A DNA stretch of 64,000 nt. Source: Hydrogenothermaceae bacterium. GTDB lineage: Bacteria > Aquificota > Aquificia > Aquificales > Hydrogenothermaceae. This document shows, piece by piece, positions 27,860 to 37,503 of this stretch. Made by a program: the position numbers and the translations under genes. The DNA is taken from the NCBI GenBank assembly GCA_015519975.1, contig WIAL01000065.1:20459-84458 (forward strand), given 5' to 3'. Numbering within the stretch: the first letter of the stretch is position 1; every line of letters begins with the position of its first letter. The notes under the pieces are model-generated. The model saw nothing but the letters and a program-made list of their open reading frames with translations. It was not told where the DNA came from and ran no database searches.

Positions 27860-29952
27860 AAAATAGAAAACTTTATTTAGTGCCTTTAATAGCTGTTTTA
27901 TTTGCTTTTTTGACAGTATTTTTAGGTCATTATACGCAGTCTTTATTAAGAGCTCATATCCAATTTTTAAATCATTTAAGCGGAGTTGAAAGTAATTTAC
28001 ATAAAATTTCAGAAAATATATATAAAAGCAGTTTCTTTATATATTATAACTATGATGAATTAGACAAAAATATAAATAAAGTATATAAAATCTTTGAACA
28101 CGTAGATGAAGATCATAAAAGTATCATAAATCTTTATCCAGAATCTTATAAAAAACTATTGGAATTTGAAAAATTATTTAAAAAAGAAGAAGAAAAAATT
28201 TATCGTTTTCAAAGTTTAAATTCAATTTTAAAAAACTCTCAGATATATATACCTTCTCTTGCCATTAGATACTTAAAAATAGCGAAGAATCCAGATAAAA
28301 AATATTTGACTTTACTTGTTGAAACAGTGGCGAATGTACTTATCCTAAAAAATAGTTTTGATATTCAAAGTGCAGATATAAAATCTAACATAGAAGAATT
28401 AAGAAACTATGAAAAATATTTAAAGACAGATGAAGAAAAGCAGTTTAACAAAATTATTTTAAAACATCTAATTACTTTAGATAAATATTATCCAGAATAT
28501 ATTGATTTATTTTCATCTTTAACTGTGAAAAATAATCTTGTTCCATTTTTAAATGAGATTAAAAATATCTTTGAAAAAGAAAGCCAGACAAAACTTTCCA
28601 TTGTAAAAACTATATCTTGGATACTAAATGTAGTATTTTTTATAGTTATATCTTATCTTGCAGTTTTACTTATTAAAATAGATAAACAGAAAAAAGAGCT
28701 TGATTTACTGCATAAAAATCTTGAAAAAGCATTAGTAACCGATGAGTTAACAGGATTACCTAATAGAAAAGCTTTTTATTTAGATAAAAGCTCATATAAA
28801 AATCCGACAGTTATTCTTATTAATTTAGATAAATTTAAAAATATAAATGATCTTTATGGACATCATATTGGAGACAAACTTTTAAAAAAAGTTGCAAAAG
28901 ATTTAAAGGAGTTCATACAAAAATGTTCTCAAAATGAACAATGTAAAGTTAAATTATATCGCGTGGGGGCAGATGATTTTTTAATATTAATGGAAGATCA
29001 CTTAAATGAGGCTTTAACTTTAGCTCAAGAAATAGCATCTTTCATCGAAAATAAAACCTTTAATGTAGAAGGTATAGACATTTCTATAAGTGTATCTTGC
29101 GGAATATCTGCAGAAAGACCGTTACTTGAGAAAGCAGACATGGCTTTAAAATTTGCAAAAGTCAGCAGAGAAAGAATTGTTGTATATGATAAAAATTTAA
29201 ACTTAGAAAAAGAATTTGAAGAAAATATAAAAACTATACATATAGTAAAAGATGCATTGAAAAACGATAGACTTGTCGTGTTTTACCAACCTCTAGTAGA
29301 TAATAAAACAGGAAAAATAGATAAATATGAAGCTTTATTTAGAATAATAGATAAAGATGGTAATATTATACCTCCTCTTCAAGTACTGACTACAATTCAA
29401 AAAACAAAATACTATAGAGACATTACAGAAGAAGTTGCAAGAAAAGTTATTAAAACTTTAAAGAAACATGAAAACATTCAGATATCTATTAATCTATCTT
29501 ATGAAGATATTGTAGATAAAGAAGTTAAATCATTTTTAATGGAAAATATATGTAAGGTTTCTGATATAGCCCATAGGGTAAGCTTTGAAATTCTCGAATC
29601 AGAAAGTATTAAAAACTATGAGAATGTGGATAATTTCATTAAAGCTGTAAGAAAACATGGTTCAAAAATCTCAATAGATGATTTTGGCAGCGGATATTCT
29701 AATTTTGTATATTTGTCTAAGATGAAACCTGATTATATAAAAATAGATGGTTCATTAATTAAAGATATTCATAAGAATGAAGAACTTAAGATAATAGTTG
29801 CAACAATAAATAACTTTGCCCATAAACTTGGGATTAAAACTGTAGCTGAATATGTACACTGTAAAGAAGTATTTGAAATTGTAAATGAACTTGGAATTGA
29901 CTATTCTCAGGGATATTATATAGGAAAACCATCACCTCATATTGTTATCTGA
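27856..29952 (+). CDS. Membrane GGDEF-EAL cyclic-di-GMP protein
   Basis: This 698-residue protein has two membrane helices (about 6-26 and 252-273) enclosing a periplasmic helical sensor domain of some 225 residues. A GGDEF domain (from TDELTGLPNR) and an EAL domain follow. The GGDEF signature is changed to GADDF (371-375), so cyclase activity is doubtful. The EAL domain keeps EAL at 492-494, the NLS segment, IDDFGSGYSN, and KIDGSLIK, so it may be an active phosphodiesterase. It starts inside the stop of the di-heme peroxidase, which suggests that the sensor responds to periplasmic redox or peroxide state. That link is inference. Confidence 0.88.
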   Translation: MKNRKLYLVPLIAVLFAFLTVFLGHYTQSLLRAHIQFLNHLSGVESNLHKISENIYKSSFFIYYNYDELDKNINKVYKIFEHVDEDHKSIINLYPESYKKLLEFEKLFKKEEEKIYRFQSLNSILKNSQIYIPSLAIRYLKIAKNPDKKYLTLLVETVANVLILKNSFDIQSADIKSNIEELRNYEKYLKTDEEKQFNKIILKHLITLDKYYPEYIDLFSSLTVKNNLVPFLNEIKNIFEKESQTKLSIVKTISWILNVVFFIVISYLAVLLIKIDKQKKELDLLHKNLEKALVTDELTGLPNRKAFYLDKSSYKNPTVILINLDKFKNINDLYGHHIGDKLLKKVAKDLKEFIQKCSQNEQCKVKLYRVGADDFLILMEDHLNEALTLAQEIASFIENKTFNVEGIDISISVSCGISAERPLLEKADMALKFAKVSRERIVVYDKNLNLEKEFEENIKTIHIVKDALKNDRLVVFYQPLVDNKTGKIDKYEALFRIIDKDGNIIPPLQVLTTIQKTKYYRDITEEVARKVIKTLKKHENIQISINLSYEDIVDKEVKSFLMENICKVSDIAHRVSFEILESESIKNYENVDNFIKAVRKHGSKISIDDFGSGYSNFVYLSKMKPDYIKIDGSLIKDIHKNEELKIIVATINNFAHKLGIKTVAEYVHCKEVFEIVNELGIDYSQGYYIGKPSPHIVI

Positions 29953-29983
29953 AATTAAAATTTCCTTATCTTAAGTGTATTTA

Positions 29984-30011
29984 TTGATTTATATAAAGAT
30001 TCCTTTATATT
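29984..30011 (+). promoter_or_regulatory. Probable ppsA promoter overlapped by an inverted repeat
   Basis: TTGATT (29984-29989), a 16-base spacer and TATATT (30006-30011) form a plausible promoter. A perfect 8-base inverted repeat, ATATAAAG (29991-29998) and CTTTATAT (30003-30010), fills the spacer and enters the -10. That is the place expected for an operator. The AT richness of this genome lowers the weight of both. Confidence 0.4.
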
Positions 30012-30050
30012 TAAAGTTAAGATATATTAAATCATTATAGGAGGATTTCT

Positions 30051-32483
30051 ATGGAAAAGAAACTAGTTGTGTGGCTCAAAGAAGTCACAATGGATGATGT
30101 TCCACTGGTGGGAGGGAAAAATGCCTCATTAGGTGAAATGATGAATGCCCTCTCTTCAAAAGGAGTAAATGTTCCAAACGGTTTTGCTACTACTTCGGAA
30201 GCTTATTGGTATTTCCTTGATTACAACAATCTCAGAGAAAAGATCAAGGAAGCATTAAAAGATCTTGACGTAAATGATGTTGAAAATCTTCATAAACACG
30301 GAGTTAAAGTCAGAAATCTTATCAGAGGAGGGGAATTTCCACCTGACCTAAAAGAAAAAATCCTCGAATATTATCACCAGTTAAGTAAAGAATACGGTAA
30401 AGAGTATGTTGATGTCGCCGTTCGTTCATCTGCAACTGCAGAAGACACAGAAGAAGCTTCCTTTGCAGGACAGCAGGAAACTTATCTAAATATCAAAGGT
30501 GATGAATCTCTATTAGATGCAATCAAAAGATGTTATGCATCTCTATTCACAGACAGAGCAATTTCATACAGAGAAACATTCGGATTTGATCATTTTTCTG
30601 TAGCACTTTCTGCAACAGTTCAAAAAATGGTTCGTTCGGACAAAGGTTCCTCAGGAGTAATGTTTACATTGGACACTGAAAGTGGATTTAAAGATGTTGT
30701 TCTCGTTACTTCAATATTCGGATTAGGAGAACTTATAGTCGGTGGTGCCGTTACACCTGATGAATTTTTAGTATTTAAACCTACCCTTGAAAAGGGATAT
30801 AAAGCAATAATTGAGAAAAAATTAGGACATAAAGATAAAAAAATGGTTTACGGAGAAGGAGAGGAAAAAACAAAAATCGTTCCTGTTCCTTTAGAACAGC
30901 AAAAACAGTTTTCACTTTCAGATGAAGAAGTTTTAAAACTTGCAAAATGGGGAATGCTTATTGAAGAGCACTATTCGGATAGAAATGGCAGATGGACACC
31001 TATGGATATAGAATGGGCAAAAGATGGAGAACTTAACGAACTTTTTGTAGTTCAGGCTAGACCTGAAACAGTCCATTCAAGACAGGATAAAACAAAAATA
31101 AAAGTTTATAAAATAACAGAACCTTTAGAAGAAAGAAGAAAAAAAGTTCTTATAACTGGTATAGCAGTAGGAAGCAAAATAGCTTCTGGAAAAGTGAAAA
31201 TATTGATGTCTCCTGAAGAAGGTGAAAAGTTTGAGCAAGGAGATGTATTAGTTACAGATATGACAGACCCAGATTGGGAACCAATTATGAAGAAAGCAGC
31301 GGCTATTGTAACAAACAGAGGTGGAAGAACATGCCACGCTGCAATTGTTGCAAGGGAGCTTGGGGTTCCGGCAGTTGTAGGAACACATAACGCAACGGAA
31401 GTTTTAAAAGACGGACAACTTGTAACAGTTTCCTGTGCTGAAGGGGATACAGGATATGTATATGATGGAAAAATTGCATATGAAGAAGAAGAATTCGACC
31501 TTACAAAATTACCTAAAACAAAAACACCTATAATGATGAATATTGCCACACCAGAAAGTGCATTTAATTTTTCATTCTTCCCAAATTCAGGAGTAGGTCT
31601 TGCAAGGGAAGAGTTTATTATAAACAACTACATAGGAATACACCCTAATGCACTTTTAAATTTTGAAAAGATAAAAGAAAAAGACCCACATCTTGCAAGA
31701 GAAATAGAAGTAAGAACATTCGGATACGATAGCTGTGTTCAATTTTATGTTGATAAACTTTCTTACGGTGTAGCCAAAATCGCTGCTGCATTTTATCCAA
31801 AACCTGTAATAGTTAGATTTTCAGACTTTAAATCAAACGAATATGCAAATCTTTTAGGTGGAAAATATTTTGAACCAGAAGAAGAAAATCCAATGCTCGG
31901 ATGGAGAGGAGCTTCAAGATATTACTCACCACAATTTAAAGATGCGTTTGGGCTTGAGTGTAAAGCCATCAAAAAAGTAAGAGAAGAAATGGGACTGGAT
32001 AATGTAATCACAATGATACCTTTCTGTAGAACTGTAGAAGAAGGTAAAAAAGTAGAAGAAGTTATGAACGAATATGGTCTTAAAAGAGGAGAAAACGGTC
32101 TTCAGGTTTATGTTATGACTGAAATACCTTCAAACGTTTTACTTCTAGAAAAATTTGCCCAGTATTTCGACGGATTTTCAATCGGATCAAACGATCTTAC
32201 ACAGCTGACACTTGGGCTTGATAGAGATTCTAACCTTGTGGCACATCTGTATGACGAAAGAAATGAAGCTGTCAAAGAAATGGTATCGATGGCAATACAT
32301 AAGGCTAAAAAAGTAAAAAGAAAAATCGGTATATGCGGACAGGCACCATCTGATCACCCAGATTTTGCTCAGTTTTTAGTTGAAGAAGGTATAGATACAA
32401 TCTCCATAAATCCAGATGCAATAATAAAAACAACACTTGCCATATATGAGATAGAAAAGAAATTAGGATTGCATAATGATTAA
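30051..32483 (+). CDS. ppsA: Phosphoenolpyruvate synthase
   Basis: PpsA converts pyruvate and ATP to PEP, AMP and phosphate, the gateway to gluconeogenesis in an autotroph. The N-terminal PLVGGKNASLGEM, the phosphohistidine loop GGRTCHAAIVARELG, and the C-terminal PEP-binding SIGSNDLTQLTLGLDR and GICGQAPSD motifs are all present. The 810-residue length is close to other PpsA proteins and shorter than pyruvate phosphate dikinase. AGGAGG precedes the ATG. It heads the long plus-strand island, and a proton ATPase begins 20 bases on. Confidence 0.95.
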   Translation: MEKKLVVWLKEVTMDDVPLVGGKNASLGEMMNALSSKGVNVPNGFATTSEAYWYFLDYNNLREKIKEALKDLDVNDVENLHKHGVKVRNLIRGGEFPPDLKEKILEYYHQLSKEYGKEYVDVAVRSSATAEDTEEASFAGQQETYLNIKGDESLLDAIKRCYASLFTDRAISYRETFGFDHFSVALSATVQKMVRSDKGSSGVMFTLDTESGFKDVVLVTSIFGLGELIVGGAVTPDEFLVFKPTLEKGYKAIIEKKLGHKDKKMVYGEGEEKTKIVPVPLEQQKQFSLSDEEVLKLAKWGMLIEEHYSDRNGRWTPMDIEWAKDGELNELFVVQARPETVHSRQDKTKIKVYKITEPLEERRKKVLITGIAVGSKIASGKVKILMSPEEGEKFEQGDVLVTDMTDPDWEPIMKKAAAIVTNRGGRTCHAAIVARELGVPAVVGTHNATEVLKDGQLVTVSCAEGDTGYVYDGKIAYEEEEFDLTKLPKTKTPIMMNIATPESAFNFSFFPNSGVGLAREEFIINNYIGIHPNALLNFEKIKEKDPHLAREIEVRTFGYDSCVQFYVDKLSYGVAKIAAAFYPKPVIVRFSDFKSNEYANLLGGKYFEPEEENPMLGWRGASRYYSPQFKDAFGLECKAIKKVREEMGLDNVITMIPFCRTVEEGKKVEEVMNEYGLKRGENGLQVYVMTEIPSNVLLLEKFAQYFDGFSIGSNDLTQLTLGLDRDSNLVAHLYDERNEAVKEMVSMAIHKAKKVKRKIGICGQAPSDHPDFAQFLVEEGIDTISINPDAIIKTTLAIYEIEKKLGLHND

Positions 32484-32503
32484 ATAAGATAACGGAGGGG
32501 AAA

Positions 32504-35158
32504 ATGGCTGTAGTTGATGAATACAAAAATAAATCAATAGAAGAAACGTTAGTAGAACTTGGAGTTAATAAAGAAAAAGGCCTCACAGAGGAAGAAGCAA
32601 AAGAAAGATTAAAAAAGTACGGACCCAATGAGATTCCCGAGAAAGAGGAACCACTCTGGCACAGGATATTTCGGCGTTTCTGGGGGCCTATTCCGTGGAT
32701 GATAGAAATAGCGGCCATCCTCTCTGCATCTGTTCAGAAATGGGAAGATTTTACAATCATAATGATTCTTCTGTTCGTGAATGCAGGTGTTGATTTCTGG
32801 CAGGAGCATAAAGCTCTTTCTGCATTAAAGGTTTTAAAACAGAAGTTGGCAAGAAAAGCTATAGTCCTCAGAGACGGTGTCTGGAAAGAGATAGATGCAA
32901 AATATATTGTTCCAGGGGATATAGTAAAACTCAGGATAGGGGATATTATCCCTGCTGATATGAAACTTATAGAAGGTGATTTTATTCTTGTAGATCAGTC
33001 AGCCCTGACAGGAGAGTCTCTCCCTGTTACTAAAAAAGCTGGAGATGTTGCCTATGCAAACTCTATTGTAAAACAGGGTGAAATGATTGCAGTCGTAGTT
33101 GCAACTGGACTTAATACATATTTTGGAAAAACGGTTAAACTTGTAGCTCAGGCAGAGAGAGAACAGCGTTCTCACCTTCAGGAAATGGTTATTAAGGTTG
33201 GAAACTTTCTCATTGTAATTACTATATTTCTCGTGGCAATCATTATATTAGTTGGAATATCACGGCATGAATCCTATATAGAACTGCTTAGATTCTCCCT
33301 TGTATTAACAGTTTCGGCTATTCCAGTTGCACTACCTGCTGTCCTTACGGTTACAATGGCAATAGGAGCCCTTTCCTTAGCAAGAAAACAGGCTATCGTC
33401 AGCAGGCTTGCTTCAATTGAAGAGATGTCTGGAATGGATATTCTTTGTTCTGATAAAACAGGAACCCTTACAAAAAATCAGATGACAATTTCCATTCCAT
33501 ATACGGTAGATGGTTATAAAACAGAAGATGTGATATTTTATGCAGCTCTTGCTTCAAAAGAAGAAAATAAAGATCCAATTGAAATCCCAATATTTGACTG
33601 GCTAAAAGAACATAATCTTTACGATAAGCTGAAAGAATGGAAACAGATTAAATTCATTCCATTTGACCCTGTAAGAAAAAGAACAGAAGCTATCGTAGAA
33701 CATAATGGAACCCAATTGTTGGTGGCTAAAGGGGCGCCTCAAGTTATTATTGAAATGTGTGATGATTCAGAATTCGATAAAGAAGTTGTTTATCAAAAAG
33801 TAGAAGAGTTTGCACAAAACGGATTCAGAACTTTAGGAGTAGCATACAAAAAACCTGACGAACCAAAATTTAATTTTGTAGGTCTTATTCCGCTGTTTGA
33901 TCCGCCCCGGGAAGATTCAAAAGAGGCAGTAGAAGAGGCAAAAAGACTCGGTGTAGAAGTGAAAATGGTGACAGGTGATAATATCGCTGTTGCCAGATAT
34001 ATAGCCAAGATACTCGGTATCGGAGAAAAGATATACGATATAAAACAGCTTAGAGGTGAGACTTACGAAGAATACACAGTTTTAGCAGAAGTAATAGCAA
34101 AGGCTATTTATCAGAAACTAAGTCCACACGTGACTGAAAAGGAAGCTGAGAAGTTTGCAGAAGAAATTGCCCAACTGGTAGAACAGGAACTTGAAAGAAG
34201 AAAACTACCTAAAGGAATAGTTAAAAGACATGAATCAGAAATTATTAAAATTATCGAAGAAGCAAACGGTTTTGCACAGGTATTTCCGGAAGATAAATAT
34301 TTTATTGTTGATAAACTTCAGAAAGCAGAACATATCGTAGGAATGACTGGAGACGGTGTTAACGATGCACCAGCACTTAGAAAAGCCGATTGTGGTATTG
34401 CTGTGGCAGGAGCTACTGACGCTGCAAGGGCTGCTGCTGATATTGTTCTTCTTGCCCCTGGTCTAAAAGTGATAGTTGATGCAATCAGAATCTCAAGAGA
34501 AATCTTCAGAAGAATGGAATCTTACACTATCTACAGAATTGCAGAGACAATCAGAATAATCCTGTTTATGACCCTTTCCATCGTGATATTTAACTTTTAT
34601 CCAATCACGGCTCTTATGATTATCCTCTTGGCATTATTAAACGATATTCCTATACTTACGATTGCCTATGACAATGAAAAAGCTTCCCCAAAACCTCAAA
34701 CCTGGGACATGACAGAGATTCTTGTTCTCTCATCCTGGCTTGGAGTGGCAGGAGTTATTTCTTCATTTACGCTGTATTTCTTACTTGTAGAATACTGGAA
34801 ACTTCCAATGGATATGATTCAGTCAATTATATTCACAAAACTAATTGTTGCTGGACATAACACTATTTTTAACACAAGAAGAAAAACATGGTTCTGGATT
34901 AAGCCTTGGCCTTCACCTGCTTTATTCTGGGCAACAATAGGAACAAGCTTTATTGGAACAGTTATAGCAGTTTATGGATTTGACCTTATTACACCTGTTG
35001 GATGGAAATGGGGAATATTTATATGGGGATATGCAATGGTATGGTTCCTATTTAACGATGCTGTAAAAGTATTTTTCTTCCACGTTTACAGAAATAAAAG
35101 ATTTGCTTTTGGAAAATTTATAGGATTTAAGAAAAAAATAAGACCTAATGAAATTTAA
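32504..35158 (+). CDS. P3A-type plasma-membrane H+-ATPase, copy 1
   Basis: This 884-residue P-type ATPase has A-domain TGES (169-172), phosphorylated D317 in DKTGTLTK, the hinge TGDGVND (615-621), and helix-4 PVALPAV (about 274-280), the P3A pattern of fungal, plant and archaeal proton pumps. The aspartate in LLND (D714) matches the proton-binding residue in helix 6 of plant pumps. About 65 extra charged, helical residues (roughly 518-584) interrupt the region between MVTGDN and FPEDKY. It would extrude protons at the cost of ATP. A second, closely related copy lies at 37634. Confidence 0.88.
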   Translation: MAVVDEYKNKSIEETLVELGVNKEKGLTEEEAKERLKKYGPNEIPEKEEPLWHRIFRRFWGPIPWMIEIAAILSASVQKWEDFTIIMILLFVNAGVDFWQEHKALSALKVLKQKLARKAIVLRDGVWKEIDAKYIVPGDIVKLRIGDIIPADMKLIEGDFILVDQSALTGESLPVTKKAGDVAYANSIVKQGEMIAVVVATGLNTYFGKTVKLVAQAEREQRSHLQEMVIKVGNFLIVITIFLVAIIILVGISRHESYIELLRFSLVLTVSAIPVALPAVLTVTMAIGALSLARKQAIVSRLASIEEMSGMDILCSDKTGTLTKNQMTISIPYTVDGYKTEDVIFYAALASKEENKDPIEIPIFDWLKEHNLYDKLKEWKQIKFIPFDPVRKRTEAIVEHNGTQLLVAKGAPQVIIEMCDDSEFDKEVVYQKVEEFAQNGFRTLGVAYKKPDEPKFNFVGLIPLFDPPREDSKEAVEEAKRLGVEVKMVTGDNIAVARYIAKILGIGEKIYDIKQLRGETYEEYTVLAEVIAKAIYQKLSPHVTEKEAEKFAEEIAQLVEQELERRKLPKGIVKRHESEIIKIIEEANGFAQVFPEDKYFIVDKLQKAEHIVGMTGDGVNDAPALRKADCGIAVAGATDAARAAADIVLLAPGLKVIVDAIRISREIFRRMESYTIYRIAETIRIILFMTLSIVIFNFYPITALMIILLALLNDIPILTIAYDNEKASPKPQTWDMTEILVLSSWLGVAGVISSFTLYFLLVEYWKLPMDMIQSIIFTKLIVAGHNTIFNTRRKTWFWIKPWPSPALFWATIGTSFIGTVIAVYGFDLITPVGWKWGIFIWGYAMVWFLFNDAVKVFFFHVYRNKRFAFGKFIGFKKKIRPNEI

Positions 35159-35171
35159 GGAGGAGTTTATT

Positions 35172-36086
35172 ATGACTAATTTTGAGATACCTGCGGATGT
35201 GCCGGAGGACAAGATTAATGAATATATAAAGAATATGAATGAAATCACCGGCGGAAGCGGAAGGCTTATGCTTTTCGCTGGTGATCAGAAAGTAGAACAT
35301 CTGAACGATGACTTTTATGGAGAAGGAATTCCATTAGATGATACTCATCCTGAGCATCTTTTTAGAATAGCCTCTCTTGCGAAAATAGGTGTATTTGCAA
35401 CTCAGATGGGATTAATAGCAAGATACGGTAGGAAATACCCAACAGTTTCTTACCTTGTAAAAATAAACTCAAAAACAAATCTTGTCCCTTATGAAATAAG
35501 AGATCCGATAAGCCTTGCTTGGTATTCATTTGAGCAAGTTTTAGATTTTAGAGAAAAGTCTGGACTGAAAATCTACGGTATCGGTTATACGGTTTATTTA
35601 GGAAGTGAGTTTGAACATAAAATGCTGAAACAGGCTGCACAGCTTATCTACGAAACACATCGACAAGGTATGATTGCTGTTTTATGGATGTATCCTAAAG
35701 GAAAAGCCATAAAAGATGAACACGACCCACATCTGATAGCAGGGGCGGCAGGCGTAGCAAACTGCCTTGGAGCTGATTTTGTAAAAGTGAAAGTTCCTTA
35801 TAAAGAAGGGCATAAATCTGCAGAGGCTTTGAAAGAGGCTGTTTTAGCTGCAGGAAATACGGGAATTCTCTGTGAAGGAGGTAAAAAAGAAAATCCTGAA
35901 CAGTTCTTGACTGAACTTTACGAGCAGATACATATAGGAGGAGCAAGAGGAAACGGGACAGGAAGAAATATTCATCAAAACACACTTGAAGATGCCGTAA
36001 GAATGGCCAACGCAATTTATGCAATAACTGTTGAGAACAAAACTGTAGAAAAAGCTTTACAAATTCTAAAAGGAGAACCATTATAA
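35172..36086 (+). CDS. Archaeal-type class I fructose-bisphosphate aldolase (DhnA family)
   Basis: This 304-residue protein is a DeoC/LacD-fold class I aldolase of the archaeal DhnA type. The Schiff-base region ADFVKVKVP holds K205 and K207; the phosphate-binding GARGNGTGRNIHQ follows near the end; and LFAGDQKVEHLN begins the barrel. It would interconvert fructose 1,6-bisphosphate with DHAP and glyceraldehyde 3-phosphate. I start it at ATG 35172, seven bases after AGGAGG. An upstream in-frame ATG (35148) lies inside the preceding ATPase gene and before that ribosome site. With ppsA it supplies gluconeogenic steps inside an ion-pump cluster. Confidence 0.82.
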   Translation: MTNFEIPADVPEDKINEYIKNMNEITGGSGRLMLFAGDQKVEHLNDDFYGEGIPLDDTHPEHLFRIASLAKIGVFATQMGLIARYGRKYPTVSYLVKINSKTNLVPYEIRDPISLAWYSFEQVLDFREKSGLKIYGIGYTVYLGSEFEHKMLKQAAQLIYETHRQGMIAVLWMYPKGKAIKDEHDPHLIAGAAGVANCLGADFVKVKVPYKEGHKSAEALKEAVLAAGNTGILCEGGKKENPEQFLTELYEQIHIGGARGNGTGRNIHQNTLEDAVRMANAIYAITVENKTVEKALQILKGEPL

Positions 36087-36102
36087 AAAATGGAGGGTCA
36101 AA

Positions 36103-37503
36103 ATGGAAAAATATGATGTAGTAGTTATTGGAGCAGGGCCTGGAGGAACGCCAGCAGCAGAATTTCTGGCTAAAAAAGGGAAAAAGGTTCTATTGATAGA
36201 CGAAAGAGGAAAGCCTGGAGGAGAATGTTTATTTGAAGGATGTATTCCATCAAAAATTCTTGAAACTTCTGCAGATTACTTTTATCAGGCAAAAAAATTA
36301 GATATTTTCGGAATAGATATCGAAGGGAATATAAAAGTAAACTGGAAAAATGTTATAAAAAGAAAAGATAATATTCTTGAAAAAAGAGCAAATGCCGCAC
36401 TTCAAAGACTCAGCCAGATACCAAACTTAGTTTTTAAAGAAGGAAAAGGAAGTTTTATTTCTGAGAATCAGATTGAAATAAAAAAATCAGATGGTTCAAC
36501 AGAGACGGTAGAATTTGAAAAAGCTCTTATTGCAACAGGTTCTTCTCCTTTTATCCCACCAATTGAAGGGAACGGAGTGGATAAAGTTTGGACAAACAGA
36601 ACTATATTTGATGTTGAGGATCTTCCAGACTCTATTCTTATTGTAGGTGGAGGGCCAATAGGAATAGAATTTGGTCAAATGTTTAATAAATTAGGTGTAA
36701 AAGTAGTTATTGTTGAGCTTATGGAAAGAATACTTATGCCTGTAGATGAAGAGTTTGCACTGATTTTACAGGATAAAATTCAAAAAGATGGGATAGAACT
36801 TCATCTAAAATCTCTTGTGAAAAGAATTGATTTTGAAAACGAGAGATTTAAAATATCCTTTGAAAAAGAAGGTAATCTTCAAACGGTAGGAGTAGAAAAA
36901 GTTTTAGTCGCCGTTGGAAGAAAACCAAATGTAGAAGGACTTGATCTTGAGAAAGCTAATGTTGAGTACGACAAAAAAGGTATTATCACTAATCAGTATT
37001 ATCAAACATCAAATCCAGATATTTACGCAGCAGGAGACGTTATAAAAGAGCCAAAATTCCAGCACCTTGCAAGAAATCAGGCATTAGCTGCTGCAAAAAA
37101 TATGTTAGAAGGAAACAAATATAGTATCGATCTTGATAAACTATCGTGGGTTTTATTCTCTGACCCTGAAATAGCTTCTGCCGGACTTACAGAAGAGCAG
37201 GCAAAGAATAGAGGAATAGATTACATAGTAGGTAAATACCCTTATCAGATAGATGCAAGGGCACAGATATTTGATACTGATTTTGGATATTTGAAATATG
37301 TTGTAAATAAGCAAACCAATGAAATCATAGGCGTTCATATAATGACAGAGGGTTCTTCTTCTCTTGTAGGAGAGGCTTCCGTTATCGTTGCAAATAAGTT
37401 AACCTTAGAACAGGTCGCCAACGGAATACATCCTCATCCGACCTTAACAGAAAGTTTTGAATTTTTAGCAAAAAATATGCTTATGGAGGGAAAATATGTG
37501 TGA
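36103..37503 (+). CDS. Dihydrolipoamide-dehydrogenase-like flavoprotein
   Basis: This 466-residue class I pyridine nucleotide-disulfide oxidoreductase has FAD fold GAGPGG (10-15), redox pair C42-x4-C47 in GGECLFEGCIPSK, NAD fold VGGGPIGIEFGQ, and the C-terminal dimer-interface IHPHPTLTE with its active-site histidine. Lipoamide dehydrogenase is the closest type, but no E1, E2, lipoyl carrier or glycine-cleavage gene lies in the window, and mercuric-reductase-like relatives share these motifs. The vicinal C-terminal cysteines of MerA are missing. The gene overlaps a 45-codon membrane peptide by eight bases. Confidence 0.8.
   Translation: MEKYDVVVIGAGPGGTPAAEFLAKKGKKVLLIDERGKPGGECLFEGCIPSKILETSADYFYQAKKLDIFGIDIEGNIKVNWKNVIKRKDNILEKRANAALQRLSQIPNLVFKEGKGSFISENQIEIKKSDGSTETVEFEKALIATGSSPFIPPIEGNGVDKVWTNRTIFDVEDLPDSILIVGGGPIGIEFGQMFNKLGVKVVIVELMERILMPVDEEFALILQDKIQKDGIELHLKSLVKRIDFENERFKISFEKEGNLQTVGVEKVLVAVGRKPNVEGLDLEKANVEYDKKGIITNQYYQTSNPDIYAAGDVIKEPKFQHLARNQALAAAKNMLEGNKYSIDLDKLSWVLFSDPEIASAGLTEEQAKNRGIDYIVGKYPYQIDARAQIFDTDFGYLKYVVNKQTNEIIGVHIMTEGSSSLVGEASVIVANKLTLEQVANGIHPHPTLTESFEFLAKNMLMEGKYV

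Noticed and set aside
31106..31627. A 173-codon minus-strand frame inside ppsA.
   Set aside because: It is antisense to a conserved coding region, has no ribosome site, and its Ser/Val/Pro-rich product looks like a reading shadow.
35148..35171. A longer aldolase start eight codons upstream.
   Set aside because: It lies within the ATPase 3' end and before AGGAGG; ATG 35172 has the right spacing.
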